Positions 53,196 to 62,409 of a stretch of DNA of 64,000 nucleotides are shown here, in pieces. The translations under genes were made by a program, and so were the position numbers. The stretch comes from an uncultured bacterium (GTDB lineage: Bacteria > Cyanobacteriota > Vampirovibrionia > Gastranaerophilales > Gastranaerophilaceae): contig CASFGO010000006.1 of assembly GCA_949294335.1 (NCBI GenBank), positions 1 through 64,000 on the forward strand. Reading direction: 5' to 3'. Numbering within the stretch: the first letter of the stretch is position 1; the number at the start of each line of letters is the position of its first letter. The notes beneath the pieces were generated by a model. The model searched no databases. It was not told the DNA's origin and saw nothing but the letters and a program-made list of their open reading frames with translations.

Positions 53196-53831
53196 ATGAC
53201 ACTAGGTGTAATTGGAAAGAAATTAGGTATGACTCAAATCTTTGATGAACAAGGTTTGGTAATTCCTGTTACAGTAATCAAGGTAGATCCAATAGTTGTT
53301 ACACAAGTAAAAACTACTGAGACTGATGGATATAACGCAATTCAAGTAGGTACAATTGCAGCAAAAGAAAAACACTTAACAAAAGCTCAAATAGGTCATT
53401 TCAAGAAAAATGATTTAAGCAATTACAGACACTTACAAGAATTTAGAGTAGATAATCCAGAAGATTATAAAGTAGGTCAAGAAATTGAATTATCAGTATT
53501 ATCAGATGTTCAAAAAGTTGACGTAGTTGGACACTCAATAGGTAAAGGTTTCCAAGGTACAGTAAAAAGATGGAACTTTGGAAGAGGACCTATGGGCCAC
53601 GGTTCAAAGAATCACAGAGAACCAGGTTCAATTGGTGCTGGTACAACTCCAAGCCGTGTAATCAAAGGTAAGAGAATGGCTGGCAACATGGGTAACGAAA
53701 GAGTTACAATCACAAAATTAAAATTAGTTAAAGTTGATTCAGAAAACAATCTAGTTTTAATTAAAGGATCAGTTCCAGGATGTGAAGGAAGATTAGTAAC
53801 AATCACTCCGTCAAGAACAAAATGGAACTAA
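53196..53831 (+). CDS. rplC: 50S ribosomal protein L3
   Basis: 211 residues from ATG 53196 (GGAAAGGAA upstream). It begins LGVIGKKLGMTQIFDEQG and contains RWNFGRGPMGHGSKNHREPG, the conserved central loop that reaches the peptidyl transferase centre. The frame is open for 29 more codons upstream, but these do not belong to L3. Confidence 0.97.
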   Translation: MTLGVIGKKLGMTQIFDEQGLVIPVTVIKVDPIVVTQVKTTETDGYNAIQVGTIAAKEKHLTKAQIGHFKKNDLSNYRHLQEFRVDNPEDYKVGQEIELSVLSDVQKVDVVGHSIGKGFQGTVKRWNFGRGPMGHGSKNHREPGSIGAGTTPSRVIKGKRMAGNMGNERVTITKLKLVKVDSENNLVLIKGSVPGCEGRLVTITPSRTKWN

Positions 53832-54065
53832 CGAATTTTGCGTAGAGTGACGGCACGTAGTGTCTAACTCGAAGTAGCGTGAAGCAAAGCGAATGAAAGT
53901 TTTGCGTAAGCTAAACGGAATGAGTGACTGCGGAACGTGAAGCAATAATTCGGAAGACCTGACAAGAGTAAGTCATAAAAATTCTCGGCTGGTCTTGCCA
54001 TATAAAGCGAAAGCAAGCGGTAAGCAGTTTAAACGGAAAGTAATATTAATAAGGAAAAACAAACA
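53832..54065 (+). other. Structured 234-base spacer between rplC and rplD
   Basis: A non-coding spacer of this length inside an S10 operon is unusual. Two related copies starting TTTTGCGTA occur at 53836 and 53900, each running into CGTGAAGC about 45 bases later. A third relative starts at 60551 between rpsH and rplF. Inverted pieces such as AAGACC/GGTCTT also occur. Confidence 0.5.
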
Positions 54066-54692
54066 ATGTCAAAACAAATATTAAGTACAAATGGTGAAAA
54101 GTTAGGTGAAATTACTTTAAACGAAGCAGTTTTTGGTGTAGAACCTAATTTACACGTAATGCATTTAGCGTTAAGAAGACAATTAAATAATGCTCGTCAA
54201 GGCTCAGCAAATTGTAAAACAAGAGCTGAAGTATCAGGTGGCGGAAGAAAACCTTGGAAACAAAAAGGAACTGGTAGAGCAAGAGCTGGTTCAACAAGAT
54301 CTCCATTGTTTGCAGGTGGTGGTGTAATCTTTGGACCAAAACCAAGAAACTACGACTTAGCAATGCCACAAAAAGCTAGAAAGTTAGCATTAAGATCAGC
54401 TTTGTCTGCAAGAGAAGCTCAATTAGTAATAGTAAAAGATTTCTCAGCTATTACAGAGCCAAAAACAAAATTGTTAACTTCTTCATTAAAATCATTACAA
54501 GTATCAGGTAAAGTTCTTTTAATTGCAGATACAACAAAAGAAGAAAATAAAAATTTACTATTAGCAGGACGTAATATTCCAACATTAAAAATGATATTAC
54601 CATCTAACCTAAACGTAAAAGATTTATTAGAAGCTGATTTTGTAGTAGTTACTGAATCTGCAATTAATGATATAACAGAAAGGTTACAATAA
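54066..54692 (+). CDS. rplD: 50S ribosomal protein L4
   Basis: 208 residues. The conserved loop GGGRKPWKQKGTGRARAGS that lines the exit tunnel is present, followed by RSPLFAGGGVIFGP. In many bacteria L4 also represses the S10 operon. The stop shares one base with the rplW start. Confidence 0.97.
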   Translation: MSKQILSTNGEKLGEITLNEAVFGVEPNLHVMHLALRRQLNNARQGSANCKTRAEVSGGGRKPWKQKGTGRARAGSTRSPLFAGGGVIFGPKPRNYDLAMPQKARKLALRSALSAREAQLVIVKDFSAITEPKTKLLTSSLKSLQVSGKVLLIADTTKEENKNLLLAGRNIPTLKMILPSNLNVKDLLEADFVVVTESAINDITERLQ

Positions 54693-54988
54693 TGAGCAGC
54701 AAAGAAAGATTATATGAAATAATAAAGAAGCCAATCATTACAGAAAAATCAATGATGGCAACAACAATGGGACAATATACATTCGAAGTATTGGAAGATG
54801 CAACAAAGATTGAAATTGCTCAAGCAGTTGAATTAGCATTTCCAGGCAGAAAAGTTAAAAAAGTAAGAACTGTATATATGCCTTCACATTCAAAAAGAAT
54901 GGGTTACAAATTTGGTAGAACAGATTCAAGCAGAAAAGCAATCGTAACTATCGAAGGTGATCCAATTGAAGAATTAGTTGGAGCATAA
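54692..54988 (+). CDS. rplW: 50S ribosomal protein L23
   Basis: 98 residues with IIKKPIITEKSM at the start and KVRTVYMPSHSKRMG in the centre. L23 sits at the tunnel exit and docks trigger factor and SRP. The TAATG junction with rplD indicates coupling. A 96-base spacer follows before rplB, with no gene. Confidence 0.97.
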   Translation: MSSKERLYEIIKKPIITEKSMMATTMGQYTFEVLEDATKIEIAQAVELAFPGRKVKKVRTVYMPSHSKRMGYKFGRTDSSRKAIVTIEGDPIEELVGA

Positions 54989-55084
54989 TAACTCAAACTA
55001 ATAAAGTTAAGTACACAAGCAGTCGAGGCAATAAGGGAAACCTGAACAAGTAAGACTGAAGCCAATATAATAGGAGAAAATAAA

Positions 55085-55912
55085 ATGGCAATTCGTAAAA
55101 TTAATCCGACATCTCCGGGACAAAGAGGTATGACAATGAGTGATTATCAAGAAATCACTACATCAACTCCTGAAAAATCATTATTAAAACCATTAAAGAA
55201 AACAGCTGGTAGAAATAATACAGGTAGAATTACATGTCGTCATAAAGGTGGCGGTGTAAAAAGAGCCTATCGTATAATTGATTTCAAAAGAGAAAAATTT
55301 GGCGTACCTGCAACAGTAAAAACTGTAGAATACGATCCAAACAGAAATGTAAGAATATCATTAGTATTTTATGCAGATGGTGAAAAGAGATATATCTTAA
55401 CACCAGAAGGATTAAATGTTGGTGATGTAATCGTATCAGGTCCTGATGCAGAAATTCAAACAGGAAATGCACTTCCATTAGATTTAATTCCATTAGGTAC
55501 AATAGTACATAATATCGAATTAATTCCAGGTAGAGGTGGAAAAATGGTAAGATCTGCTGGTAATGCAGCTCAAGTAATGGCAAAAGAAGGCAATTACGTA
55601 ACAGTAAAATTACCATCAGGCGAAATGAGAATGGTAAGAAAAGAATGTATGGCAACAATCGGAACATTAGGAAATGCTGAATTCAAAAACTTATCAATCG
55701 GAAAAGCTGGTAGAAAAAGATATATGGGCATCCGTCCAACAGTACGTGGTGTAACAATGAACCCTTGCGATCACCCACACGGTGGTGGTGAAGGTAAAAC
55801 AGGTCCAGGGGGACATCCAAAAACTCCTTGGGGTAAACCAGCATTGGGTTACAAAACTCGTAAGAAAAATAAAGCATCTAATAAATTAATTGTTAGATCT
55901 CGTAAGAAATAA
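55085..55912 (+). CDS. rplB: 50S ribosomal protein L2
   Basis: 275 residues. [19 protein letters not shown] near the N-terminus and the peptidyl-transferase-proximal [19 protein letters not shown] with its conserved His are present. AGGAGAA precedes the ATG. Confidence 0.98.
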   Translation: MAIRKINPTSPGQRGMTMSDYQEITTSTPEKSLLKPLKKTAGRNNTGRITCRHKGGGVKRAYRIIDFKREKFGVPATVKTVEYDPNRNVRISLVFYADGEKRYILTPEGLNVGDVIVSGPDAEIQTGNALPLDLIPLGTIVHNIELIPGRGGKMVRSAGNAAQVMAKEGNYVTVKLPSGEMRMVRKECMATIGTLGNAEFKNLSIGKAGRKRYMGIRPTVRGVTMNPCDHPHGGGEGKTGPGGHPKTPWGKPALGYKTRKKNKASNKLIVRSRKK

Positions 55913-55943
55913 TAAGCAAATATAAAACATAAAGGAGAAATTA

Positions 55944-56216
55944 ATGGCACGTTCATTAAAAAAAGGCCCATACGTAGAAGAATCATTACAAAAGAAAATT
56001 GCCAATATGAATGCTAATTCTGAAAAGAAAGTAATCAAAACTTGGTCAAGAGCATCAATGATTGTTCCAGATATGTTAGGTCATACAATAGCTGTTCACA
56101 ACGGGAAAACTCACGTTCCTGTATATGTAACAGAACAAATGATTGGTCATAAGTTAGGCGAATTTGCACCTACAAGAATGTACAAAGGTCACGCTGATAC
56201 AGCCAAGAGAAAATAA
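55944..56216 (+). CDS. rpsS: 30S ribosomal protein S19
   Basis: 90 residues beginning [14 protein letters not shown], with [20 protein letters not shown] and ending [14 protein letters not shown]. Normal length for S19, which binds 16S rRNA in the head with S13. Confidence 0.97.
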   Translation: MARSLKKGPYVEESLQKKIANMNANSEKKVIKTWSRASMIVPDMLGHTIAVHNGKTHVPVYVTEQMIGHKLGEFAPTRMYKGHADTAKRK

Positions 56217-56243
56217 CAAGAAAAAAATAAGGGAAAAATAAAA

Positions 56244-56582
56244 ATGGAAGCAAAAGCAAGACAAACAGATATAAAAATGACTGCTAGAAAACTTCGTAGA
56301 GTAATCAACGAAGTAAGAGGTAAAGCGGTTAAAGAAGCTCGTACAATGTTACGTTTTATGCCTTATTTTGCAGCAAAAGTAGTAGAAAAAAACTTAGTAG
56401 CTGCAGTTGCTAATGCACGTGAAAAATACGGTGTAGATGAAGATTCATTAAAGATTTCAGAAATCTATGCAGATGAAAGTGCAACATACAAAAGAGGTAA
56501 ACCAAGAGCTCAAGGACGTATTTATAGAAGATTAAAACGTACTTCTCACCTCACAGTAGTAGTTAGTGATACAACAAAATAG
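56244..56582 (+). CDS. rplV: 50S ribosomal protein L22
   Basis: 112 residues. The tunnel hairpin is [20 protein letters not shown] near the C-terminus, and the N-terminal [16 protein letters not shown] is typical. It is the target side of macrolide effects in other bacteria. Confidence 0.97.
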   Translation: MEAKARQTDIKMTARKLRRVINEVRGKAVKEARTMLRFMPYFAAKVVEKNLVAAVANAREKYGVDEDSLKISEIYADESATYKRGKPRAQGRIYRRLKRTSHLTVVVSDTTK

Positions 56583-56593
56583 GAAATATAAAA

Positions 56594-57328
56594 ATGGGAC
56601 AAAAAACACATCCAACCGGATTTAGAGTAGGTATAATCAAACCTTGGTTAAGTACTTGGTACGCTAAAGTTAAAGATTATGCAGTATTTGTAGCAGAAGA
56701 TGCTAAAATTAGAAAATTTGTAAAGAAAAAATTGTACGCAGCAGGTGTTTCAAGAATCTTAATAGATAGAAAAGCATCAAGTACAACAATAACAGTAGTT
56801 ACCGCAAAACCTGGTATCGTAGTAGGTAGAGGTGGTCAAGGTATAGATGAACTAAGACAAGAAGTTTCAAAATATATCGGAAGACAAGTAATTATTAATG
56901 TAGTTGAAGTAGCAAGAATTGATTTAGATTCACAATTAGTGGCAGAATCAATTGCACAACAACTAGAAAAACGTATCGCATTCAGACGTGCAATGAAACA
57001 AGCAATGCAAAGAACAATGAGAGCCGGCGCTCAAGGTATCAAAGTTATGGTATCAGGACGTTTAGGTGGAGCAGAAATTGCTCGTTCAGAATGGGCAAAA
57101 GAAGGCCGTATTCCATTACAAACATTAAGAGCTGATGTTGATTATGGTTTCACAGAAGCTGATACAATAATGGGTAAAATCGGTGTTAAGGTTTGGATTT
57201 TCAAAGGTGATTTAATGCCAGGCGAAAAAGCAGACCAAAATGTTAAATCAAAAAATACAAAAGATTCAGCAGAAAAATTCAATAAGCGTTCAAGACGCTC
57301 AAAATCTGCAGAAGTTAGCAGTAAATAA
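56594..57328 (+). CDS. rpsC: 30S ribosomal protein S3
   Basis: 244 residues. It starts [17 protein letters not shown], has the KH domain [18 protein letters not shown], and the C-terminal [13 protein letters not shown] with the [19 protein letters not shown] strand. A Lys/Ser-rich tail extends the C-terminus. Confidence 0.98.
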   Translation: MGQKTHPTGFRVGIIKPWLSTWYAKVKDYAVFVAEDAKIRKFVKKKLYAAGVSRILIDRKASSTTITVVTAKPGIVVGRGGQGIDELRQEVSKYIGRQVIINVVEVARIDLDSQLVAESIAQQLEKRIAFRRAMKQAMQRTMRAGAQGIKVMVSGRLGGAEIARSEWAKEGRIPLQTLRADVDYGFTEADTIMGKIGVKVWIFKGDLMPGEKADQNVKSKNTKDSAEKFNKRSRRSKSAEVSSK

Positions 57329-57346
57329 TGACAGGAGTAATATAAA

Positions 57347-57763
57347 ATGTTAATGCCTAAAAAAACAAAATACCGCAAAATGATGAAAGGTAGAATGAAA
57401 GGTACTGAAACAAGAGGTACACAATTCGAATTCGGTCGTTATGCACTAAAAGCTCTTGAACCAGGCTGGATTACAAGCCGCCAAATCGAAGCAGCAAGAC
57501 GTGCTATGACTCGTGAAATCAAACGTGGTGGTAATGTTTGGATTAAAATATTCCCTGATAAACCAATTACAGCAAAACCAGCTGAAACTCGTATGGGTTC
57601 AGGTAAAGGTAATGTTGAATACTGGGTAGCAGTGGTTAAACCAAACAGATTATTATTTGAATTAGATTATTTTGATAGAAATACTGCAATTCGAGCATTA
57701 GAATTAGCAGCACAAAAATTACCTATCAAAGTAAAAGTTGTTGAAAAAGAACAAGTTAAATAA
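57347..57763 (+). CDS. rplP: 50S ribosomal protein L16
   Basis: 138 residues. The [19 protein letters not shown] start fits the family, so the first ATG is used. It contains [20 protein letters not shown] and [20 protein letters not shown]. It lies near the A site. Confidence 0.98.
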   Translation: MLMPKKTKYRKMMKGRMKGTETRGTQFEFGRYALKALEPGWITSRQIEAARRAMTREIKRGGNVWIKIFPDKPITAKPAETRMGSGKGNVEYWVAVVKPNRLLFELDYFDRNTAIRALELAAQKLPIKVKVVEKEQVK

Positions 57764-57775
57764 GGATAAAAAGTA

Positions 57776-57979
57776 ATGAAATTACAAGATATGCGTGAAA
57801 AAACTATCGAAGAACTTAAAGACGTAGTTGTTGATTTCAAAAAGCAATTATTTGATCTAAGATTAAAAAAATCTATGAACAAATTAGAAGATCCTTCACT
57901 AATTGCAAAGACAAGACACTACATCTCACAAGCTAAGACAGTTATTAGAGAAAAAGAAAAAGAGGTAGAAAATGCCTAA
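57776..57979 (+). CDS. rpmC: 50S ribosomal protein L29
   Basis: 67 residues of two helices: [20 protein letters not shown] and [20 protein letters not shown]. Its end overlaps the start of rpsQ by 8 bases. Confidence 0.95.
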   Translation: MKLQDMREKTIEELKDVVVDFKKQLFDLRLKKSMNKLEDPSLIAKTRHYISQAKTVIREKEKEVENA

Positions 57980-58217
57980 GAAAGAAAGACAAGGAATCGT
58001 AATAAGCGATAAAATGGATAAGACAATAGTTGTAAAAGTTGCATCTTATGATCCACATCCAAAATACAAAAAAATTATTGAAACAAATAAAAACTACAAG
58101 GCACATGACGAAAACAACGAATGCGGAGTAGGCGATATCGTAAGAATCGTTGAATCAAAACCTTTATCAGGTGGCAAACGTTGGTCACTTCTTGAAGTTG
58201 TAGAAAAAGCAAAATAG
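57972..58217 (+). CDS. rpsQ: 30S ribosomal protein S17
   Basis: 81 residues with [19 protein letters not shown] and the [19 protein letters not shown] segment. OB-fold protein of the small subunit body. Confidence 0.96.
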   Translation: MPKKERQGIVISDKMDKTIVVKVASYDPHPKYKKIIETNKNYKAHDENNECGVGDIVRIVESKPLSGGKRWSLLEVVEKAK

Positions 58218-58229
58218 AGGTATAGATGT

Positions 58230-58261
58230 ATGGAGGGCTTGGGTATAACCTAAGAATCCAT
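58230..58261 (+). promoter_or_regulatory. Hairpin in the rpsQ-rplN spacer
   Basis: ATGGA and CTTGGGT pair with ACCTAAG and TCCAT (one wobble) in an 82-base spacer. No T-run follows, so it is not a terminator; a role in mRNA processing or in regulating rplN and genes after it is possible. Confidence 0.4.
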
Positions 58262-58299
58262 CCTTCCAATCTTCTAAAAGTAATAAAGGAAAGTAGAAA

Positions 58300-58668
58300 A
58301 TGATACAACAAGAAACTAGATTAACAGTAGCAGATAATACAGGTGCAAAAGAATTATTAGTTATCCGTGTAATGGGTAGCTCAAATAAGAAATTTGCATC
58401 AGTAGGTGATGTTGTTATCGCAACAGTTAAGGATGCTACTCCGAATATGGCTGTTAAAAAATCTGAAGTTGTAAGAGCCGTTATCGTAAGAACAAAACAC
58501 GATATCTCTCGTGCTGACGGATCTGTAATCAGATTTGATGATAATGCAGCTGTTGTTATAAACAAAGATGGCAACCCACGTGGAACACGTGTTTTCGGAC
58601 CAGTTGCTCGTGAGTTAAGAGACAATAACTTTATGAAAATTGTTTCTCTAGCGCCAGAGGTAATATAG
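58300..58668 (+). CDS. rplN: 50S ribosomal protein L14
   Basis: 122 residues, the exact family length. It begins [19 protein letters not shown] and contains [18 protein letters not shown] near the end. Confidence 0.98.
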   Translation: MIQQETRLTVADNTGAKELLVIRVMGSSNKKFASVGDVVIATVKDATPNMAVKKSEVVRAVIVRTKHDISRADGSVIRFDDNAAVVINKDGNPRGTRVFGPVARELRDNNFMKIVSLAPEVI

Positions 58669-58677
58669 TAGGAGCCA

Positions 58678-59019
58678 ATGATGAAAGATAAAAATAAAAA
58701 GTCTTTACATGTTAAAACCGGCGATAGAGTAATCGTTACAGCTGGTAAAGACAAGGGTAAAATCGGAAACGTAAAAAAATCAATTCCTTCAGATAAAAAA
58801 GTTATCGTTGAAGGAGCAAATATGGTAACTAAGGCACAAAAACCAAACCCAATGGCAGGAATTCAAGGTGGTTTAGTTAAAATGGAAGCTCCATTAGATT
58901 CTTCAAATGTAATGGTAGTTTGCCCTAGTTGTGAAAAACCAACCAAAATCAAACATGAAGTAAAAGACGGTAAAAAAGTTCGTGTTTGTAAAAAATGTGG
59001 TGAACAGTTAGATGTTTAA
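58678..59019 (+). CDS. rplX: 50S ribosomal protein L24
   Basis: 113 residues. The KOW motif is TGDRVIVTAGKDKGKIGNV. The C-terminus has CPSC and CKKCG, a four-Cys zinc-binding pair found in some L24 proteins. Starts at one of two adjacent ATGs. Confidence 0.96.
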   Translation: MMKDKNKKSLHVKTGDRVIVTAGKDKGKIGNVKKSIPSDKKVIVEGANMVTKAQKPNPMAGIQGGLVKMEAPLDSSNVMVVCPSCEKPTKIKHEVKDGKKVRVCKKCGEQLDV

Positions 59020-59076
59020 TGTGTTAGCGAAGGCGAAACGACATTAATATCATCTTTGTAAAGAGGAAAAATAAAA

Positions 59077-59634
59077 ATGACAAAAACAATTAGTTTAAAG
59101 AAAAAATATGAATCAGAAGTAAAAGCTGCAATGAAAGAAAAGTTCGGCTATGAAAATGATATGATGATTCCTAAGCTACACAAAATTGTTTTAAATATGG
59201 GTGTAGGGGAAGCATCACACAACTCTAAAATTGCAGAAGCAATTGAAGCTCAATTAACAAAAATAGCTGGTCAAAAAGCAGTTGTTACAAAAGCAAAAAA
59301 ATCAATTGCATCATACAAATTAAGAGAAGGAATGCCAGTTGGTGCAATGGTTACATTACGTGGTGAAAGAATGTATGATTTCTTACAAAAGTTAATCTGC
59401 GTAGTTCTTCCTCGTATTCGTGACTTCAGAGGTATCAGCGCAAAAAGTTTTGACGGTCGTGGTAATTACACATTAGGTTTAAAAGAACAATCTTTATTCC
59501 CAGAAATTACTTACGAAGAAGTTGATTTAGTAAAAGGTATGAACGTATCAATAATTACAACTGCTAACACAGATGATGAAGCAAGAGAATTATTAAGATT
59601 AATCGGTATGCCTTTTAAAGGAATGAACAAGTAA
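59077..59634 (+). CDS. rplE: 50S ribosomal protein L5
   Basis: 185 residues. [38 protein letters not shown] and [18 protein letters not shown] are typical. L5 binds 5S rRNA. Confidence 0.98.
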   Translation: MTKTISLKKKYESEVKAAMKEKFGYENDMMIPKLHKIVLNMGVGEASHNSKIAEAIEAQLTKIAGQKAVVTKAKKSIASYKLREGMPVGAMVTLRGERMYDFLQKLICVVLPRIRDFRGISAKSFDGRGNYTLGLKEQSLFPEITYEEVDLVKGMNVSIITTANTDDEARELLRLIGMPFKGMNK

Positions 59635-59662
59635 TAATTACTAAAACATAAAGGAGAAAATC

Positions 59663-59869
59663 GTGGCTAAAAAAGCGATGATAAATAAAGAAAGAACCAG
59701 AGAAATGTTAGCAGCAAAAGGAAAATATCCTAAAACAAGACTACACAACAGATGTAGTATTTGCGGTCGTCCTCACGGTTTCCACAGAGATTTCGGTCTT
59801 TGCAGAATCTGCTTAAGAAAAATGGCACACCAAGGATTATTACCTGGCGTTACTAAAGCTAGCTGGTAG
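59663..59869 (+). CDS. rpsN: 30S ribosomal protein S14, zinc-binding type
   Basis: 68 residues starting at GTG 59663 (AAGGAGAA upstream). Four cysteines, CSIC and CRIC, bind zinc as in type Z S14. The end [15 protein letters not shown] is standard for this type. It is the last gene before a terminator in the middle of the cluster. Confidence 0.95.
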   Translation: MAKKAMINKERTREMLAAKGKYPKTRLHNRCSICGRPHGFHRDFGLCRICLRKMAHQGLLPGVTKASW

Positions 59870-60149
59870 TAGTATTCTTTATTTTAAACAAACAACATTT
59901 AAAAGAGTAACGAAAGTTACTCTTTTTGTGTAGGAAGAGATTTATATTTGACTTTATATAGTATATCGATTATTTATTTCCTTAACAACTTGTAATCAAA
60001 AGGTTGTAAGTCTTTTTTGTTTATTATAAAATTATTATGTTGACTGCCGAAGCACGCTTTTTAATGAGCAACAATTAATTCGGTAAGAACGAGTACTAGG
60101 ATACTGCAAGGTTTAACTTTGTAAGTCCGCAAGAGAAAAGGAAATAAAT
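59870..60149 (+). other. 280-base break in the ribosomal cluster
   Basis: No gene. A terminator hairpin lies at 59901-59926. Further on, a TTGACT at 59948 and a TTGTAA-15-TATAAA pair at 60004-60030 are weak promoter candidates for rpsH-rplF-rplR. The last 100 bases have hairpin-rich sequence similar in style to the other long spacers here. Confidence 0.5.
59901..59926 (+). terminator. Intrinsic terminator between rpsN and rpsH
   Basis: AAAAGAGTAAC, loop GAAA, GTTACTCTTTT followed by T. It looks fully able to stop transcription. Confidence 0.85.
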
Positions 60150-60545
60150 ATGAACACAGATCCAATAGCAGATATGCTAACAAGAATTAGAAATGCTAAC
60201 GTTGTTTCTCACGAAACAGTTTCTATGCCTCTTTCTAAATTAAAACTTTCTGTTGCTGAATTATTAAAAAGCGAAGGATTCATCGCTGGTTATTCAGTTA
60301 AAGAAGAAGGTAAGTTCAAATCTTTAGTTATCGAATTAAAATACGATGAAAAAGGCAAACCTGTTATTACTAACCTTCAAAGAGTTTCTAAACCAGGTTT
60401 AAGAACTTATTGTAAAGCTAAAAACTTACCACAAGTATTTGGTGGTTTAGGTATTTCTATCGTTTCAACTAGCAAAGGCTTATTAACAGATAGAAAAGCT
60501 CGTAAAGAAAACTTAGGCGGCGAAATCCTTTGTAATGTTTGGTAG
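60150..60545 (+). CDS. rpsH: 30S ribosomal protein S8
   Basis: 131 residues beginning [20 protein letters not shown] and ending in [22 protein letters not shown]. Standard length. AAAAGGAAA lies upstream. Confidence 0.98.
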   Translation: MNTDPIADMLTRIRNANVVSHETVSMPLSKLKLSVAELLKSEGFIAGYSVKEEGKFKSLVIELKYDEKGKPVITNLQRVSKPGLRTYCKAKNLPQVFGGLGISIVSTSKGLLTDRKARKENLGGEILCNVW

Positions 60546-60700
60546 TTGAATTTTGCGTAGGCTGACTGAACACAGTGAAGTAATAATTTAAGTGCTACCA
60601 CAAGTTAGGTTGTGTATAAGAACTTTACGAAAAAATTTAAGTAAATACAAAAGTGGTGCAATTGACAGAAAACCCACTTAGAAATAAAGGAGAAAATAAT

Positions 60701-61240
60701 ATGTCACGTATTGGTAAAAAACCTATCGAAATACCTTCAGGTGTTGAAGTTAAAATCGATGGTCAATTAGTAACAGTAAAAGGACCTAAAGGTACTGAAT
60801 CTGTTAATGTAAGAGAAGAAATTAAAATTTCTGTAGTTGATAATCATATCATTTTAGAACCAACTAATGATGAAAGAAAAACTAATGCATTACATGGTCT
60901 TTCAAGAACATTAGTTGCAAACGCTGTTGAAGGTGTAAGTAAAGGTTTCGAAAAGAAATTAGAAATTCAAGGTGTTGGTTACCGTGCTAATATGGAAGGA
61001 ACTAAACTTAATATGGCTTTAGGTTACTCTCACCCTGTAATCGTTGAACCACCAGCTGGTATTACTATTACTGTTGATAAAAACGTTAACATAACAGTAA
61101 GTGGTTCTAATAAACAAATGGTTGGTGACGTTGCAGCTGCTATCAGAAGCAAAAGACCTCCTGAAGTTTATAAAGGAAAAGGTGTTCGCTACGAAGGTGA
61201 ATACATCAGAAGAAAAGCTGGTAAAGCCGGTAAAAAATAG
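60701..61240 (+). CDS. rplF: 50S ribosomal protein L6
   Basis: 179 residues from ATG 60701 (AAAGGAGAA upstream). It begins SRIGKKPIEIPSGVEVKI and ends with RPPEVYKGKGVRYEGEYIRR and KAGKAGKK. A GTG 48 bases earlier in frame lacks family support. The spacer before it (60546-60700) holds a TTTTGCGTA repeat at 60551. Confidence 0.97.
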   Translation: MSRIGKKPIEIPSGVEVKIDGQLVTVKGPKGTESVNVREEIKISVVDNHIILEPTNDERKTNALHGLSRTLVANAVEGVSKGFEKKLEIQGVGYRANMEGTKLNMALGYSHPVIVEPPAGITITVDKNVNITVSGSNKQMVGDVAAAIRSKRPPEVYKGKGVRYEGEYIRRKAGKAGKK

Positions 61241-61337
61241 TGAGATACTATTATTAATAAAATTAATAATGTTAAAAATAAGCCCATATAAACCCTTAAT
61301 TAGTTGTTAAGAAGGTTTGGGTTAAGGAGAAAAGAAA

Positions 61338-61706
61338 ATGATTAAACAAGAAACTAGAAAACCTAGAGTACAAAAAAGACATAGATCTATCAGATTAAAT
61401 ATTTCTGGAGATGCTGAATATCCAAGATTAGCAGTTTACAGAAGTACAAAACATATCTATGCTCAATTAATTGATGATGTTAAACATGTAACTTTAGCAT
61501 CTGCTTCATCTAATGATAAAGACTTACGTGAAAAATTATCACACGGTGGTAATATTGAAGCTGCAAAAGTTGTTGGTGAAGCTATTGCTAAAAAAGCTTT
61601 AAAAGCTGGAGTTAAAGGTGTTGTATTTGACAGAGGTGGTTTCCTTTATCACGGAAGAATACAAGCTCTTGCAGATGCGGCTAGAGAAGCTGGTTTAGAA
61701 TTCTAA
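61338..61706 (+). CDS. rplR: 50S ribosomal protein L18
   Basis: 122 residues with [20 protein letters not shown] at the N-terminus and [20 protein letters not shown] at the end. It binds 5S rRNA. A terminator follows 23 bases later, so the usual next genes (S5, L30, L15, secY) are not here. The 97-base spacer before it contains an inverted AAACCC/GGGTT pair. Confidence 0.97.
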   Translation: MIKQETRKPRVQKRHRSIRLNISGDAEYPRLAVYRSTKHIYAQLIDDVKHVTLASASSNDKDLREKLSHGGNIEAAKVVGEAIAKKALKAGVKGVVFDRGGFLYHGRIQALADAAREAGLEF

Positions 61707-61729
61707 TTTTAAACTTAATAAAACAACTA

Positions 61730-61763
61730 GGTGGTATCCTTCCTTTAGGATTCCACCTTTTTT
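61730..61763 (+). terminator. Terminator of the ribosomal cluster
   Basis: GGTGGTATCCT pairs with AGGATTCCACC (one mismatch) and is followed by six Ts. The convergent gene ends inside it. Confidence 0.88.
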
Positions 61764-62281
61764 GTTTTATATGTACTAGTTATTATTCCATTTTCATATG
61801 TCGTTTGTGTATTCAACTCTAAAGATATTGTTTTATTGATGTTCTCAAATAGTTTTATACCTTCTCCTAATATGATAGGAAGAGTATTAATAGTTATTTC
61901 ATCAATTAAATCTTCTTTTAAAAACGATTGTATTGTTTTTGCACCATCAATATAAAGATTTTTGTATCCTTTTGTTTGTATATTTTGAAGTATTGTTTTC
62001 AAATCACCATTAATTATTTCCACGCTATCTTGTAGATTAATAGGGATATTTTTTAATGTTGTACTTAGTACAAATACTTGTTTATTGTATGGATATGGTT
62101 TGTATTTGAGAGCTTTTTCAAATGTTAATCGTCCTATTATGAAAGCATCTATTTGATTTAAAAATTTGCTATATCCATAATCTATTTTAGTGGGATTTGG
62201 CATATTTAGCCAACTTGTTGAACCGTCCTTGGATGCGATAAATCCATCAAGGCTCTGTGCGACGAACACATAATTTGCCAT
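61745..62281 (-). CDS. Dihydrofolate reductase-fold (RibD C-terminal) family protein
   Basis: 178 residues. VFVAQSLDGFIASKDGSTSW, AFIIGRLTFEKAL, YIDGAKTIQSFL and DEITINTLPIILGEGIKLF are typical of the small DHFR/RibD-fold reductases such as YwjB. NADPH-dependent reductase is likely, substrate unknown. Its last codons lie within the terminator of the ribosomal cluster. Confidence 0.9.
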   Translation of the reverse strand: MANYVFVAQSLDGFIASKDGSTSWLNMPNPTKIDYGYSKFLNQIDAFIIGRLTFEKALKYKPYPYNKQVFVLSTTLKNIPINLQDSVEIINGDLKTILQNIQTKGYKNLYIDGAKTIQSFLKEDLIDEITINTLPIILGEGIKLFENINKTISLELNTQTTYENGIITSTYKTKKVES

Positions 62282-62360
62282 TAAATAAAAATCCTCGTTA
62301 AGTAAATATATTTAATTATAACATGTTTTTTTCTTTTTTAAAGTGTATAACTAACAAAAA

Positions 62361-62387
62361 AAATACCGATTTTTTTAATCGGTATTT
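62361..62387. terminator. Intrinsic terminator
   Basis: AAATACCGATT and AATCGGTATTT around a T loop, with A-run and T-run on opposite sides. It would stop the HEAT-repeat gene on the minus strand. Confidence 0.82.
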
Positions 62388-62409
62388 TTAATCAATATTT
62401 ATTAAATTC

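Noticed and set aside
55284..55667. 127-codon minus-strand frame within rplB
   Set aside because: Leu/His/Phe-rich antisense shadow of a strongly conserved ribosomal gene.
60653..60700. N-terminal extension of L6 from a GTG
   Set aside because: L6 proteins begin with MSRIGKKPI; AAAGGAG lies before ATG 60701.
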